Below are positions 1-9,846 of a stretch of DNA of 64,000 nt, one piece after another (the stretch's first letter is position 1; each line of letters starts with the position of its first letter). This DNA comes from Microbulbifer guangxiensis. Its GTDB lineage: Bacteria > Pseudomonadota > Gammaproteobacteria > Pseudomonadales > Cellvibrionaceae. The stretch is taken from contig NZ_JAJSAQ010000005.1 of assembly GCF_021729075.1 (NCBI RefSeq), forward strand, positions 186,001-250,000. The letters are read 5' to 3'. Below the pieces are notes generated by a model that was given only the letters and a program-made list of their open reading frames with translations, made no database searches and was not told where the DNA came from. A program made the translations under genes and the position numbers.

Positions 1-31
1 CAATTAATCCGCCAACTTAAGTCCACGATCC

Positions 32-1366
32 ATGTCCCGGTCACAATGTTCTGCCAGCCCCCATCGACGCGTCTGGGACCTCGCCTGGCCCATGATCCTG
101 AGTAACATCTCGGTACCGCTGCTCGGCGCGGTGGACACGGCAATCCTCGGTCATCTCCCCACGGCCGAATACCTGTCCGGAGTGGCTATTGGTGCTGCTG
201 TCATCAGCATGCTGCTGTGGGCTTTCGGTTTTCTGCGCATGGGAACGACAGGGCTGGTGGCACGGAACGCAGACGGTGGTGAAGAATGGCTGCTGCGGGC
301 GCTGCTATTGGCCATCGCGCTCGGGCTGCTGCTGGTGCCTCTGGCCTGGCCATTGCTCGGCCACGCGGTAGAGTGGATGAATGCCAGCGCCGAGGCGGGC
401 CCGCATGCCGAAGCCTACCTGAAGATCCGTCTGTTGAGCGCCCCGCTGGCACTGGCCAACTTCGCCTTGCTGGGGTTCTTCATCGGCCGGCAGGACAGCC
501 GTGCTCCCCTCTACCTCCTGCTGGCCGCCAACCTGCTGAATATCGCCCTGGATGTGCTGTTCATCATTGGAATGGGGCTGGGTGCACGCGGCGCTGCCCT
601 GGCAACCGTTTGTGCAGACATTGTTGCGTTTGCACTAGGTATCCGGCTCCTGCGACGCATCGCACCCGGAATGCCCGGCGCCCTGTTAGAGAAAATACGC
701 CTGCCGGGCCTCTTGCCATGGCAGGATTCCAGGCCCTGGGCAGAACTGCTGCGCATCAATAGCGACCTGTTCCTGCGTACTCTGCTGTTGCTGTTCACGT
801 TCGCTTTTTTTACGGCACAGGGAGCCGCGCAAGGCGACGACGTGCTGGCGGCCAACGCGATTCTGGTCCAGTTATTGATGATGACTTCTTATGCACTGGA
901 CGGTTTTGCCCATGCCACCGAAGCACTGGTCGGGAATGCCATTTTTCATCGGTCGCGCGCGCAGTTTCGGGCAACGGTTCGCAGTGCGGGAGGCTGGGCA
1001 CTCGGTACCGCTGTAGCCATCACCGTGTTTTTCTCTGTGAGCGAGCCACTGCTGCTGCCACTGTTTACTGATCTGGATTCGGTACTCGCCGAGGCCACCC
1101 GAACTTATGCCTGGCTCTGTGCACTGCCTCTAATCGCTGTCTGGTGTTATCAGCTCGATGGTGTCTTTATCGGTGCAGGCAAAAGTCGGCAGATGCGGGA
1201 CACCATGTTCATAGCCACTGCTTTGGTTTTTCTTCCGGCCTGGTGGCTCACACAGCAATGGGGCAACCATGGCGTTTGGTTCAGCCTTTTTTTGTGGTTC
1301 AGCGCACGCTCTATCGGATTGATCCTCTATTTTTACTACTACACTTGGAAAAACCAGTGGATCTGA
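32..1366 (+). CDS. MATE family efflux transporter (DinF-like)
   Basis: A 444-residue multidrug/organic-cation exporter of the MATE superfamily, expected to work as a cation antiporter in the inner membrane. The protein has about 12 hydrophobic segments and opens with the family's typical first helix (WPMILSNISVPLLGAVDTAI, residues 18-37), where the Asn-Ile-x-x-Pro and Gly-x-x-Asp-Thr features are characteristic. Length is normal for the family, and the sequence looks closer to the DinF subgroup than to NorM. The ATG lies 31 bases into the window, so its promoter and any upstream partner cannot be judged. The substrate is unknown. It reads toward the unrecognised gene at 1500, from which it is separated by 133 bp. 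Confidence 0.88.
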   Translation: MSRSQCSASPHRRVWDLAWPMILSNISVPLLGAVDTAILGHLPTAEYLSGVAIGAAVISMLLWAFGFLRMGTTGLVARNADGGEEWLLRALLLAIALGLLLVPLAWPLLGHAVEWMNASAEAGPHAEAYLKIRLLSAPLALANFALLGFFIGRQDSRAPLYLLLAANLLNIALDVLFIIGMGLGARGAALATVCADIVAFALGIRLLRRIAPGMPGALLEKIRLPGLLPWQDSRPWAELLRINSDLFLRTLLLLFTFAFFTAQGAAQGDDVLAANAILVQLLMMTSYALDGFAHATEALVGNAIFHRSRAQFRATVRSAGGWALGTAVAITVFFSVSEPLLLPLFTDLDSVLAEATRTYAWLCALPLIAVWCYQLDGVFIGAGKSRQMRDTMFIATALVFLPAWWLTQQWGNHGVWFSLFLWFSARSIGLILYFYYYTWKNQWI

Positions 1367-1499
1367 AAAGAGCGATACCGGTTTCTTCGGCCAGCGATAA
1401 TACGTGGACCCACTCAGCACCAGGATGTATTCGCATCGCGATCAGTTGAATGGCAAAACCAAAGCGGCAAGAGGGTTCTGGTGTTGAGCATACCGTTAG

Positions 1500-2171
1500 A
1501 TGACACCAGACGAATACCATTCCCTTCATAGCATCATCCAGGACTCCATTTCCGGGGAGCAGCGCGACGGACGCTTCCGGGATTACCTGCGCGATAACCT
1601 GCCCGGGCTGCACCACACTATTGGCCTGCCCGACGGTGATGGGGTTCTGATCCTGACCAGCTTTACCATTCGCTATCTTGAAACTCTCCCTGACTGGTTC
1701 GAGCAGATGGTTTGCCTGTGTCGTACCGCCGGTATTTCCACACGCATACTGAGGCGTGTGTTCCGCCGCACTTTTGCCCGGGCGGAACGTTTGTCGTTAT
1801 CCCGTGGTCAACCCCTCTCCCTCGAGGCACTGTTGCCCCACGGTTACCTGTGCCATCGGTTGCTGGAGGAGGCCAACGACCGTCTGCACTTTGCTCTCGG
1901 GATTCCGCTGCTACCGATGGATCCGCAGGTGGCCAACCTGGTGGTCAGGGAGTTGATCGGGGAGGAACGCGCTACGGTATTGGATCGTATCTGCCGGCGT
2001 GCAGCACGGGATTTTGACGATATTGAGCTGGCCAGTGAACGGGTGGTTGCCCTCATTCTCGCGCGACAGTGCCATTCAGCAACGCCGGGTCGCTGGCCAG
2101 ATTTTGCCGGGCAGATGCGGATCAGGCTGCTGATTCCGGAGCTCGAGCCGGAGGCCGAGATGCTGCATTGA
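1500..2171 (+). CDS. Hypothetical protein, 223 aa, unrecognised
   Basis: I do not recognise this protein. It is soluble, with no signal peptide and no membrane segment. It is rich in Arg and Leu and appears mostly helical, with Arg-rich stretches around residues 80-100 (RRVFRRTFARAER) and 165-175 (CRRAARDFDD). The ATG at 1500 has only a weak ribosome-binding site. Base composition and the lack of internal stops over 670 bp support real coding. It lies between a MATE exporter and a convergent anchored protein, neither of which suggests a function. It could be a lineage-specific regulator or adaptor, but nothing in the sequence proves that. Confidence 0.6.
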   Translation: MTPDEYHSLHSIIQDSISGEQRDGRFRDYLRDNLPGLHHTIGLPDGDGVLILTSFTIRYLETLPDWFEQMVCLCRTAGISTRILRRVFRRTFARAERLSLSRGQPLSLEALLPHGYLCHRLLEEANDRLHFALGIPLLPMDPQVANLVVRELIGEERATVLDRICRRAARDFDDIELASERVVALILARQCHSATPGRWPDFAGQMRIRLLIPELEPEAEMLH

Positions 2172-2343
2172 CGGAGCAGGGTACAGCGGTATCGAAGACC
2201 GCATCACGACATCTAGAAACCCGAACTGGATTTCGTCTCACAGTTTTTTTCACAACAAGAAGCACTCAGGATGGAAAAACTTGGGCGGGCAGCAATCCCT
2301 CAGGGGCCCGCTGATTCTTTTCCCAATCCCCATTCAACTCACC

Positions 2344-3192
2344 TCAGATGCCCTCTCCTGGGTCAACACGCCGCTGTTGGTGACGAACCACCTGACGCCA
2401 GTTGCCGATCACATCATCATGACTCTGGGACAGGGCTCGGGTAAGGCTATCTACCGTGCGCCGCAGTGCTGGGTCATGGAAATAAAGGGTCCCCGCGCGC
2501 CGACTGTAACCGCGGCTGTTTTCCATCAGTAGCTGTGTCAGCGTTTCCCGGCGGGCGATGTAGCGCTCGATACTGCTGCGGGAAAAATCACCCGGTTGGT
2601 AAAAATCCAGCACCTCGGTCTGGATCTCAGCCAAAACCCGCTGCCGGGTCTTGCGGTCGAACTGGCTGGCCCCGAGCTTCGCGCTGAGGTCCGACTTGAG
2701 GTCGGCCAGATAGCGCTCAGCAGCACGCGCCGATACATGTAGCTGGCGCAGCAGCCGCGCTTGACGCATCCGGGATCTTTCCTCGATCAATCTTGCTGGA
2801 TTCACTGGGCCTGCAACGGCGAGATTACCGACGGGGGCAAAAATCGTTGTGTGCTGACGGATGCTGTTTTCCGTCATGGCATCGCAGAGGGACAGCGATT
2901 GTGCGACCTGCGGAGAATAACCCCCGGCGCTCGCGGGCAGAATTTTGCCGGGCAAGTCAGCGACCGCTGCCTGCAGAGAAATTTCCTCCTGTCGGTGAAA
3001 GTCGGGCTTTTTCTTCCAGTCATTGGCCTGGAGCCGAAACAGCGACAGCATGCCCTGGTTGACGCAACTGGCCAGCAGATATGCCACCTGCTCGCGCTCC
3101 AGATCCTGGCGTCGCTGCCACTCTCCCGCCATGAGAGCGACCACAAGCAGTAAGCCCACTCCCAGCCCAACCAAACCGAGTGTCTTCTTCAA
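2344..3192 (-). CDS. Hypothetical signal-anchored periplasmic protein, 282 aa
   Basis: An unrecognised protein with one N-terminal membrane segment (about residues 5-22, GLVGLGVGLLLVVALMAG) preceded by two lysines, so most of the chain should face the periplasm. The rest is charged and helical, with possible coiled-coil near residues 140-185 and 200-245. Two cysteines, near residues 43 and 103, could form a disulfide. The start is TTG at 3192, chosen because AGGAAAA lies 5-8 bases upstream and no ATG fits. It is 21 bp downstream of yheV on the same strand, so it may be co-transcribed with prlC-yheV. Confidence 0.6.
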   Translation of the reverse strand: MKKTLGLVGLGVGLLLVVALMAGEWQRRQDLEREQVAYLLASCVNQGMLSLFRLQANDWKKKPDFHRQEEISLQAAVADLPGKILPASAGGYSPQVAQSLSLCDAMTENSIRQHTTIFAPVGNLAVAGPVNPARLIEERSRMRQARLLRQLHVSARAAERYLADLKSDLSAKLGASQFDRKTRQRVLAEIQTEVLDFYQPGDFSRSSIERYIARRETLTQLLMENSRGYSRRAGTLYFHDPALRRTVDSLTRALSQSHDDVIGNWRQVVRHQQRRVDPGEGI

Positions 3193-3213
3193 TCGGGTTT
3201 TCCTCGGTATTTT

Positions 3214-3486
3214 TTACTTTTTATCTTTTTTATTGCCCGCGTCCGGATCGAGGATTTTTACCGGAGCCTCGATAGCCTCCTCCCTGCGCCGCTCGTTTAC
3301 GCGGGTTGGCAGCTCTGCCGGGCCGGATTGAATCCGTATTTCATCCTTGAATCCACAGGACACACACTCGCGATAATTTTTGTCGTCGAACCGATAGTTG
3401 ACGATCGTATCCATTTCACCGCAGCGGGGACACACCGCACCGGCAATAAAGCGCTTTTTCACCGGTTTTTTCTCTTCATTGTGCAT
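3214..3486 (-). CDS. yheV: YheV family zinc-ribbon protein
   Basis: A 90-residue protein of the YheV family, whose function is not established. Four cysteines arranged as C19-P-R-C22 and C41-V-S-C44 form a typical zinc-ribbon, preceded by the family sequence KKRFIAGAVCPRC. The C-terminal third is charged and probably disordered. It begins 23 bp after prlC stops, on the same strand, and the gene pair with prlC is known in pseudomonads. The family assignment is firm; the role (nucleic-acid or protein binding) is not. Confidence 0.82.
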   Translation of the reverse strand: MHNEEKKPVKKRFIAGAVCPRCGEMDTIVNYRFDDKNYRECVSCGFKDEIRIQSGPAELPTRVNERRREEAIEAPVKILDPDAGNKKDKK

Positions 3487-3509
3487 AAATCACCTCTGCT
3501 CCGCAGACC

Positions 3510-5534
3510 TCAAGCCTCGATACCGGAATGGCGCAGCAATGCATCAATCTCCGGTGCGTGCCCGCGGAACTCGGTGAAAAGCTCCAGGGCATCACGGCTA
3601 CCACCCTGTTCAAGAATGGTCTCCAGAAAGTGACCACCGGTTTCCTGGTCGAAGATCCCCTTTTCCTCGAATAGAGAGAATGCATCTGCCGACAGTACTT
3701 CCGCCCACTTGTAGCTGTAATAACCCGCGGCATAGCCACCGGCAAAAATATGGCTGAAACTGTGCTGGAAGCGATTCTCGGCAGCGACCGGTACAACACC
3801 AACCTCGCTGCGAACCCGGTCCAGTAACGCCTGTATGGCCCCTGCGGATACGTCTTCACCAAGGCAGTGCAGCTGGAAATCAAACAAGGCAAACTCCAGC
3901 TGGCGAACGGTAAACATCGCCGACTGAAAATTTCTGGCCGCAAGCATTTTCTCCAGCAACTGATCCGGTAAGGGCACGCCACTTTCATAGTGGCCTGAAA
4001 TCATCGCTATGGCCTCCGGCTCCCAGCACCAGTTCTCCAGAAACTGGCTCGGCAGCTCAACCGCATCCCAGGCCACGCCGTTGATGCCGGATACCGGGCC
4101 GACATCCACACGCGTCAACATATGATGCAGGCCGTGGCCGAATTCGTGGAATAACGTTGTCACCTCATAGTGCGTGAGTAGAGAGGGTTTGCCACCCGCC
4201 GGGGGACTGAAGTTACATACCAGGTACGCCACCGGCAACTGGAGTCCGCCGATCCCCTGTCTTCGCGTGCTGACGGTATCCATCCAGGCACCGCCGCGCT
4301 TTTTCTCCCGCGCAAACGGGTCCAGATAGAAACCGGCCAGTTTTTCCCCTTGCCGTTTCAACCAGAAAAACTGCACGTCCGGATGCCATACGGCAACCGA
4401 CGGATCGGCTTCCACCTGGATACCGAACAAGCGTCCGACGACGGCAAACATACCCGTAAGCACGCGCTCAAAGGGAAAATAGGGCCGCAACTCCTCTTGG
4501 CTCACGGCATAGCGTTCCCGTTTCAACTTCTCGCCTGCCCAGGCAATGTCCCAGGGCTCCAGCTGCTCCAGACCCAGCGTCTCAGCGGCAAAGACCTGTA
4601 GCTCGGCAAATTCCCGTTGGGCGGCCGGGCGAGCCCGGCTTGCCAGATTGCGCAGGAACTCCAGCACCGATTCGGTGCTCTCGGCCATCTTGCTGGCCAA
4701 CGACAGTTCGGCGTAATTCTTCATGCCGAGCAACCTGGCCTGTTGTGCGCGGAGCGACAGGATCTCGGTCATGACCTCGGTATTGTCAAACCGGCCGGCT
4801 TGCTGCCCCTGGTCGGACGCCCGGCTGACAAAGGCGAGATGTACCATGCGGCGCAGGTCACGGCTGTCGGCGTGGGTCATGACCGCCAGGTAACTTGGCC
4901 CATCGAGGGTGATCAACCATCCCCGTTCGCCGCGGCTCTCGGCGGCAACGCGGGCGGTTTCTTTGGCGGAATCCGGCAGGCCGGCCAGCTCGGCCTCGTC
5001 TTCCGTGGTGTAAGTCCAGGCATTGGTGGCGTCCAGTACATTGTTGGCAAAGGTACTGGAAAGCTCCGCCAGGCGACGACTGTTCGCGGCAAACTGTTCC
5101 CGCTGTTTTCCCTCCAGCCCTACCCCGCCAAGTCTGAAGTCCCGCAGCGCCAGCTCGATGGTCTTACGTCGGGGCTGCGGCCACTGCTCGAATTCAGAGC
5201 TCTGTGCCAGCTGCCGATAGACGTCATACAGATCCCGGTTCTGCCCCAGGGCGGTCCAATATTCGGTAATTTTTGCCAATGCGCTCTCATAGGGCGCCCG
5301 CCAGGGGCCACTGAGTACACTGTTCAGGTGACTGACCGGTGAGAAGGCGCGACTGAGGCGGTCCTGGGCCTCCTCCAGTGGAGCCAGGGTCGTATCCCAG
5401 CCGGGTTTGAGCAGCCCCTGCTGCATGCTGGTATGGCAGGCTTCCAGGTGGGCGTCGATGGCGGGTGCCACCTGTTCCGGGTCCAGCCGGTCAAAGGGTG
5501 GAAGGAGTGAAAGTTCCTGCAGCGGGTTGGACAT
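3510..5534 (-). CDS. prlC: Oligopeptidase A (M3 family metallopeptidase)
   Basis: Cytosolic zinc oligopeptidase that degrades short peptides, including cleaved signal peptides. The 674 residues match the usual length of about 680. The thermolysin-type zinc motif HEFGH sits at residues 463-467 and continues as GLHH; the downstream glutamate ligand region (WDAVELPSQFLENW) is present. The N-terminal two thirds is the helical M3 domain. The ATG at 5534 is preceded by AAGGTG at suitable spacing. It heads a minus-strand cluster with yheV and is divergent from the gamma-carbonic anhydrase gene across about 120 bp that should hold both promoters. Confidence 0.95.
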   Translation of the reverse strand: MSNPLQELSLLPPFDRLDPEQVAPAIDAHLEACHTSMQQGLLKPGWDTTLAPLEEAQDRLSRAFSPVSHLNSVLSGPWRAPYESALAKITEYWTALGQNRDLYDVYRQLAQSSEFEQWPQPRRKTIELALRDFRLGGVGLEGKQREQFAANSRRLAELSSTFANNVLDATNAWTYTTEDEAELAGLPDSAKETARVAAESRGERGWLITLDGPSYLAVMTHADSRDLRRMVHLAFVSRASDQGQQAGRFDNTEVMTEILSLRAQQARLLGMKNYAELSLASKMAESTESVLEFLRNLASRARPAAQREFAELQVFAAETLGLEQLEPWDIAWAGEKLKRERYAVSQEELRPYFPFERVLTGMFAVVGRLFGIQVEADPSVAVWHPDVQFFWLKRQGEKLAGFYLDPFAREKKRGGAWMDTVSTRRQGIGGLQLPVAYLVCNFSPPAGGKPSLLTHYEVTTLFHEFGHGLHHMLTRVDVGPVSGINGVAWDAVELPSQFLENWCWEPEAIAMISGHYESGVPLPDQLLEKMLAARNFQSAMFTVRQLEFALFDFQLHCLGEDVSAGAIQALLDRVRSEVGVVPVAAENRFQHSFSHIFAGGYAAGYYSYKWAEVLSADAFSLFEEKGIFDQETGGHFLETILEQGGSRDALELFTEFRGHAPEIDALLRHSGIEA

Positions 5535-5656
5535 AAAACACCTTCGTTGAGAAATTGCTGGTGGAAGCTGAGCCCGGCTGCGCCATACCGCCGCGACAGC
5601 CTCCAGCGGTTATCATAGGGGAGGAAACCCGAGGATGATTGTACAGGAGCCTGCCC

Positions 5657-6217
5657 ATGTCCCCATTGCGCCCCCACGGCGACGATACCGCACGAAAATC
5701 CCCCCAGCTCGGCGACAACGTCTACATCGATCCCCAGGCCGCAGTCATCGGCGATGTCGCCATCGGTGAGGACAGCTCCGTATGGCCCATGGCGGTGGTG
5801 CGTGGTGACATGCACCGTATCCGGATCGGTGCGCGCACCAGCGTCCAGGATGGCGCCGTCCTCCATATCACCCACGCCGGTCCCTTCAACGCAGACGGCT
5901 GGCCGCTCAACATCGGCGATGACGTCACCATCGGCCACAAGGCCTGTCTCCATGGCTGCACGGTGGGCAATCGCGTCCTGATCGGCATCGGCGCCATTGT
6001 CCTCGATGGTGCCGTCATCGAGGACGAGGTGGTGCTGGCTGCGGGCGCCCTGGTACCGCCGGGAAGGAAGCTGGAAAGTGGCTACCTCTATGTTGGGGCC
6101 CCCTGCAAGCAGGCTCGCCCGCTGAGTGACAGGGAGCGGGAGTTCTTCCGCTATTCGGCGCAGAATTACGTCAAACTCAAGAACGAGTACCTTTTGGCGG
6201 CACAGGCACAGAGCTGA
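5657..6217 (+). CDS. Gamma-carbonic anhydrase family protein
   Basis: A left-handed beta-helix hexapeptide-repeat protein of the gamma-carbonic anhydrase/YrdA family, 186 residues. The three zinc-ligand histidines are recognisable: H73 in VLHITH, and H94 and H99 in GHKACLHGC, spaced five apart as in the archaeal enzyme. The hexapeptide repeats run from about residue 20 to 150, and a C-terminal helix (NYVKLKNEYL) packs on the fold. The ATG at 5657 is chosen over an upstream TTG because AGGAG lies about 7 bases before it. Many bacterial members have weak or untested carbonic anhydrase activity, so the reaction is inferred. Confidence 0.9.
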   Translation: MSPLRPHGDDTARKSPQLGDNVYIDPQAAVIGDVAIGEDSSVWPMAVVRGDMHRIRIGARTSVQDGAVLHITHAGPFNADGWPLNIGDDVTIGHKACLHGCTVGNRVLIGIGAIVLDGAVIEDEVVLAAGALVPPGRKLESGYLYVGAPCKQARPLSDREREFFRYSAQNYVKLKNEYLLAAQAQS

Positions 6218-6257
6218 GCCAATAGCGCTCGGCAACCAGAGCCACCTCCCCGCCGCA

Positions 6258-6659
6258 CTATTTACCCTGCGCCCGCAACAGGCCGGAGGCAATCACGCCG
6301 CCGGCCGCACAGGCCATCCACACCACCAGTGGGGTCAGCGTACCCAGGCCAAGCCCGCCGGGCCCGTAGCCCCGCATCGGCAGGACCACCAGCAGCAACA
6401 CAGCGGCGGGAATCAGTGAGAGGATGAGACCGCGGGAAAACCAGGCGCGCTGGAACGGTAGTAACAGCACCAGGCCGCAGATGCCGCCCCACACGACACG
6501 CTGGTAGAGGTAGGAATTGGACAGGTAGGGAGCGATGTCCACGCCCAGCCGATAGGAAAGGCCGTAACTGCCCATGGCCCACAATGCCAGCGCGTAGATC
6601 AGACCGCCGACAGCACCGGCGGTGAAACAAATGGACAGGTTGCGTAAAAATTCCCGCAA
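6258..6659 (-). CDS. Small four-helix membrane protein, unknown
   Basis: I do not recognise a family. The 133 residues contain four likely transmembrane helices (about 8-28, 55-68, 75-93 and 105-127) joined by short loops, with the N-terminus probably cytoplasmic. The only in-frame start near the upstream stop is TTG at 6659, with a GGGGGGAA purine run just ahead at rather short spacing. It converges on the gamma-carbonic anhydrase gene (40 bp between stops) and follows aroE by 36 bp, so it may be the last gene of the tsaC-hemF-aroE transcript. Confidence 0.65.
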   Translation of the reverse strand: MREFLRNLSICFTAGAVGGLIYALALWAMGSYGLSYRLGVDIAPYLSNSYLYQRVVWGGICGLVLLLPFQRAWFSRGLILSLIPAAVLLLVVLPMRGYGPGGLGLGTLTPLVVWMACAAGGVIASGLLRAQGK

Positions 6660-6695
6660 GGTTCCCCCCGAATTACATCAGTCATCAATGTTTAG

Positions 6696-7550
6696 TTAGT
6701 ATTCAAACCGCGCTCGCAGCTGCTGTAGCACCGGTCCGGTATCCGGTTTTACGCCGCGCCAGAGCATGAATGACTCCGCAGCCTGGCCGACCAGCATGCC
6801 GAGGCCATCGGCAGAGACTGCACCCCGCCTGGCAGCCCACACCATGAATGGTGTGGGCTCGGGGCCGTACACCATGTCATAGGCATGTGTTCCAACCGCC
6901 ACCAGCGCATCGCCCAACGGCGGCAGCTCACCGCCGAGACTCGCCGCGCTGGCATTGATGATCAGGTCGAAAGGTTCACAGAGCCCGTCAAAGCCTCCCC
7001 CGGTAAGGGCGCCGTAGCGACGGAATTCCCGCACCAGTTCCTCGGCGCGGGCAGTGGTGCGGTTGGCAATATGCAGCCGTGCCGGGCGCTGTTCCAACAG
7101 TGGCAGCAGGGCACCGCGGGCGGCTCCGCCGGCACCAATCATCAGCACCCGCTGGCCGGCAATGGGCCAGCCCAGATTTTCCCGGATATCCGCCACCAGT
7201 CCCGCGCCGTCAGTGTTGTCCCCGAGGATGGCACCATCCTGCTGCAGCGCCAGCGTATTGACGGCACCAGCCGCCCGCGCCCGCTCGGTCAGACGATCGG
7301 CAAATTCATAGGCGTCCAGTTTGAACGGCACGGTGACATTGAGGCCGCGGCCGCCAGCGGCGAAGAACCGCCGCGCCACGGGGGCGAACGCATCCCTGGG
7401 GGCGGCCAGCTTTTCATAGGCGATATCTTCACCGGTCTGAGCGGCAAAGGCACTGTGGATCTGCGGTGACAGCGAATGCTCCACCGGGTTGCCAATCACG
7501 GCATAACTGTCGGTCACAGGTTGTTCCAGCTTGTTTTGATTGGGCACCAT
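6696..7550 (-). CDS. aroE: Shikimate dehydrogenase (NADP+)
   Basis: Catalyses NADPH-dependent reduction of 3-dehydroshikimate to shikimate, the fourth step of the chorismate pathway. The 284 residues show the substrate domain motif NPVEHSLSP (21-29), the catalytic lysine K77 in NVTVPFK, a DNTDGAGLV motif near 113-121 and the Rossmann motif GAGGAARG near 136-143. The ATG at 7550 gives about a dozen residues before the conserved core; a GTG at 7516 (VTDSYAVIG) would fit the usual length of about 272 and is a real alternative. It follows the NTF2-like gene by 18 bp and is probably in one operon with it, hemF and tsaC. Confidence 0.95.
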   Translation of the reverse strand: MVPNQNKLEQPVTDSYAVIGNPVEHSLSPQIHSAFAAQTGEDIAYEKLAAPRDAFAPVARRFFAAGGRGLNVTVPFKLDAYEFADRLTERARAAGAVNTLALQQDGAILGDNTDGAGLVADIRENLGWPIAGQRVLMIGAGGAARGALLPLLEQRPARLHIANRTTARAEELVREFRRYGALTGGGFDGLCEPFDLIINASAASLGGELPPLGDALVAVGTHAYDMVYGPEPTPFMVWAARRGAVSADGLGMLVGQAAESFMLWRGVKPDTGPVLQQLRARFEY

Positions 7551-7568
7551 CCCATGAAGCGGGTGGAT

Positions 7569-8003
7569 TCAATGCGGCGCGCGCAGTGCCCGGCGCAATC
7601 TGGCGGTCTCGTCCACCGCAAACAGCGCATCGATCTGGAGGCCGTCTGGTCCATCGGTCACCAGGTACCGGGTCGTGGCGGTGTAGAGCTCAACCGGCTT
7701 TTCTGCCTCGCTCCGCAACAGGGTCCAGTTCAGGGAGACGAGACTGCTGCCGGCGTTTAAGGGCAGCTGGTCGGTGACTGTGCCCACGATCTGCCGGACG
7801 CCGAGCCGTCGGTAGAAACGCAGCAGTTTTTCCACATGTCGCACGAAGTCGAGGCGGTTAACGACCGACTTGGCGCCATCCTCGGCGTAATAGTGCAAAG
7901 GAAATCGATAAAAATCTGCGACCTGTTGGGCATCACCGCTTTCGAAGGTGCGCCGATAGTCCAGAAACAGTTTGCCGGTCCGCGCCTCACGCTCTCTGCC
8001 CAT
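7569..8003 (-). CDS. NTF2/SnoaL-like fold protein, 144 aa
   Basis: A small soluble protein whose pattern suggests the NTF2-like (SnoaL/DUF4440-type) cone fold: an N-terminal helix followed by residues 20-55 (RTFESGDAQQVADFYRFPLHYY) and a curved sheet in the C-terminal half. No catalytic residue can be named. The ATG at 8003 starts 3 bases after the hemF stop codon, so translation is probably coupled to hemF. Its conserved-looking position between hemF and aroE hints at a housekeeping role, but no function follows from the sequence. The fold assignment is by pattern only. Confidence 0.75.
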   Translation of the reverse strand: MGREREARTGKLFLDYRRTFESGDAQQVADFYRFPLHYYAEDGAKSVVNRLDFVRHVEKLLRFYRRLGVRQIVGTVTDQLPLNAGSSLVSLNWTLLRSEAEKPVELYTATTRYLVTDGPDGLQIDALFAVDETARLRRALRAPH

Positions 8004-8006
8004 GCG

Positions 8007-9516
<1,510 letters not shown>

Positions 9517-9846
9517 GGGACTGTGACTCTTCCTTTTTTTGGACAGCAGTGGCCCTAGCGTTGAGGGTCTCGGCATTTGCCCGGCGCTCGTCCAGTCGTT
9601 AAGGCGGCGTCCATCACCGGCAGGTCAGTGCCAAGCCTTCAGGATAGTGACGAAGGGCTGCCCATTTCTTTTTCAACACCGGTTTAGCCGCTAACAGTGC
9701 AGCGGCAATCTACTGGATCCTGACAGTCTAGACAAACCCGATGCGCTGATTTTCTCGCAGCACAAACAAAAACGGCCAGCTGAAAGCTGGCCGTGGGAAA
9801 AGTTACTGTATCCCCGGCTATCCTGCCCGGGGATACAGCTGCGCCA
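9517..9846. other. Intergenic region between S8 protease and tsaC
   Basis: About 330 bp with no convincing gene. The part next to the protease holds its rho-independent terminator (9762-9793). The remainder should carry the tsaC-hemF-aroE promoter, but I see no strong -35/-10 pair in it. Confidence 0.5.
9762..9793 (-). terminator. Rho-independent terminator of the S8 protease gene
   Basis: A perfect 9-bp stem, CGGCCAGCT (9773-9781) and AGCTGGCCG (9785-9793), with a 3-base loop. On the minus strand it is followed by TTTTTGTTTG. It sits 54 bp after the protease stop codon. Confidence 0.85.
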
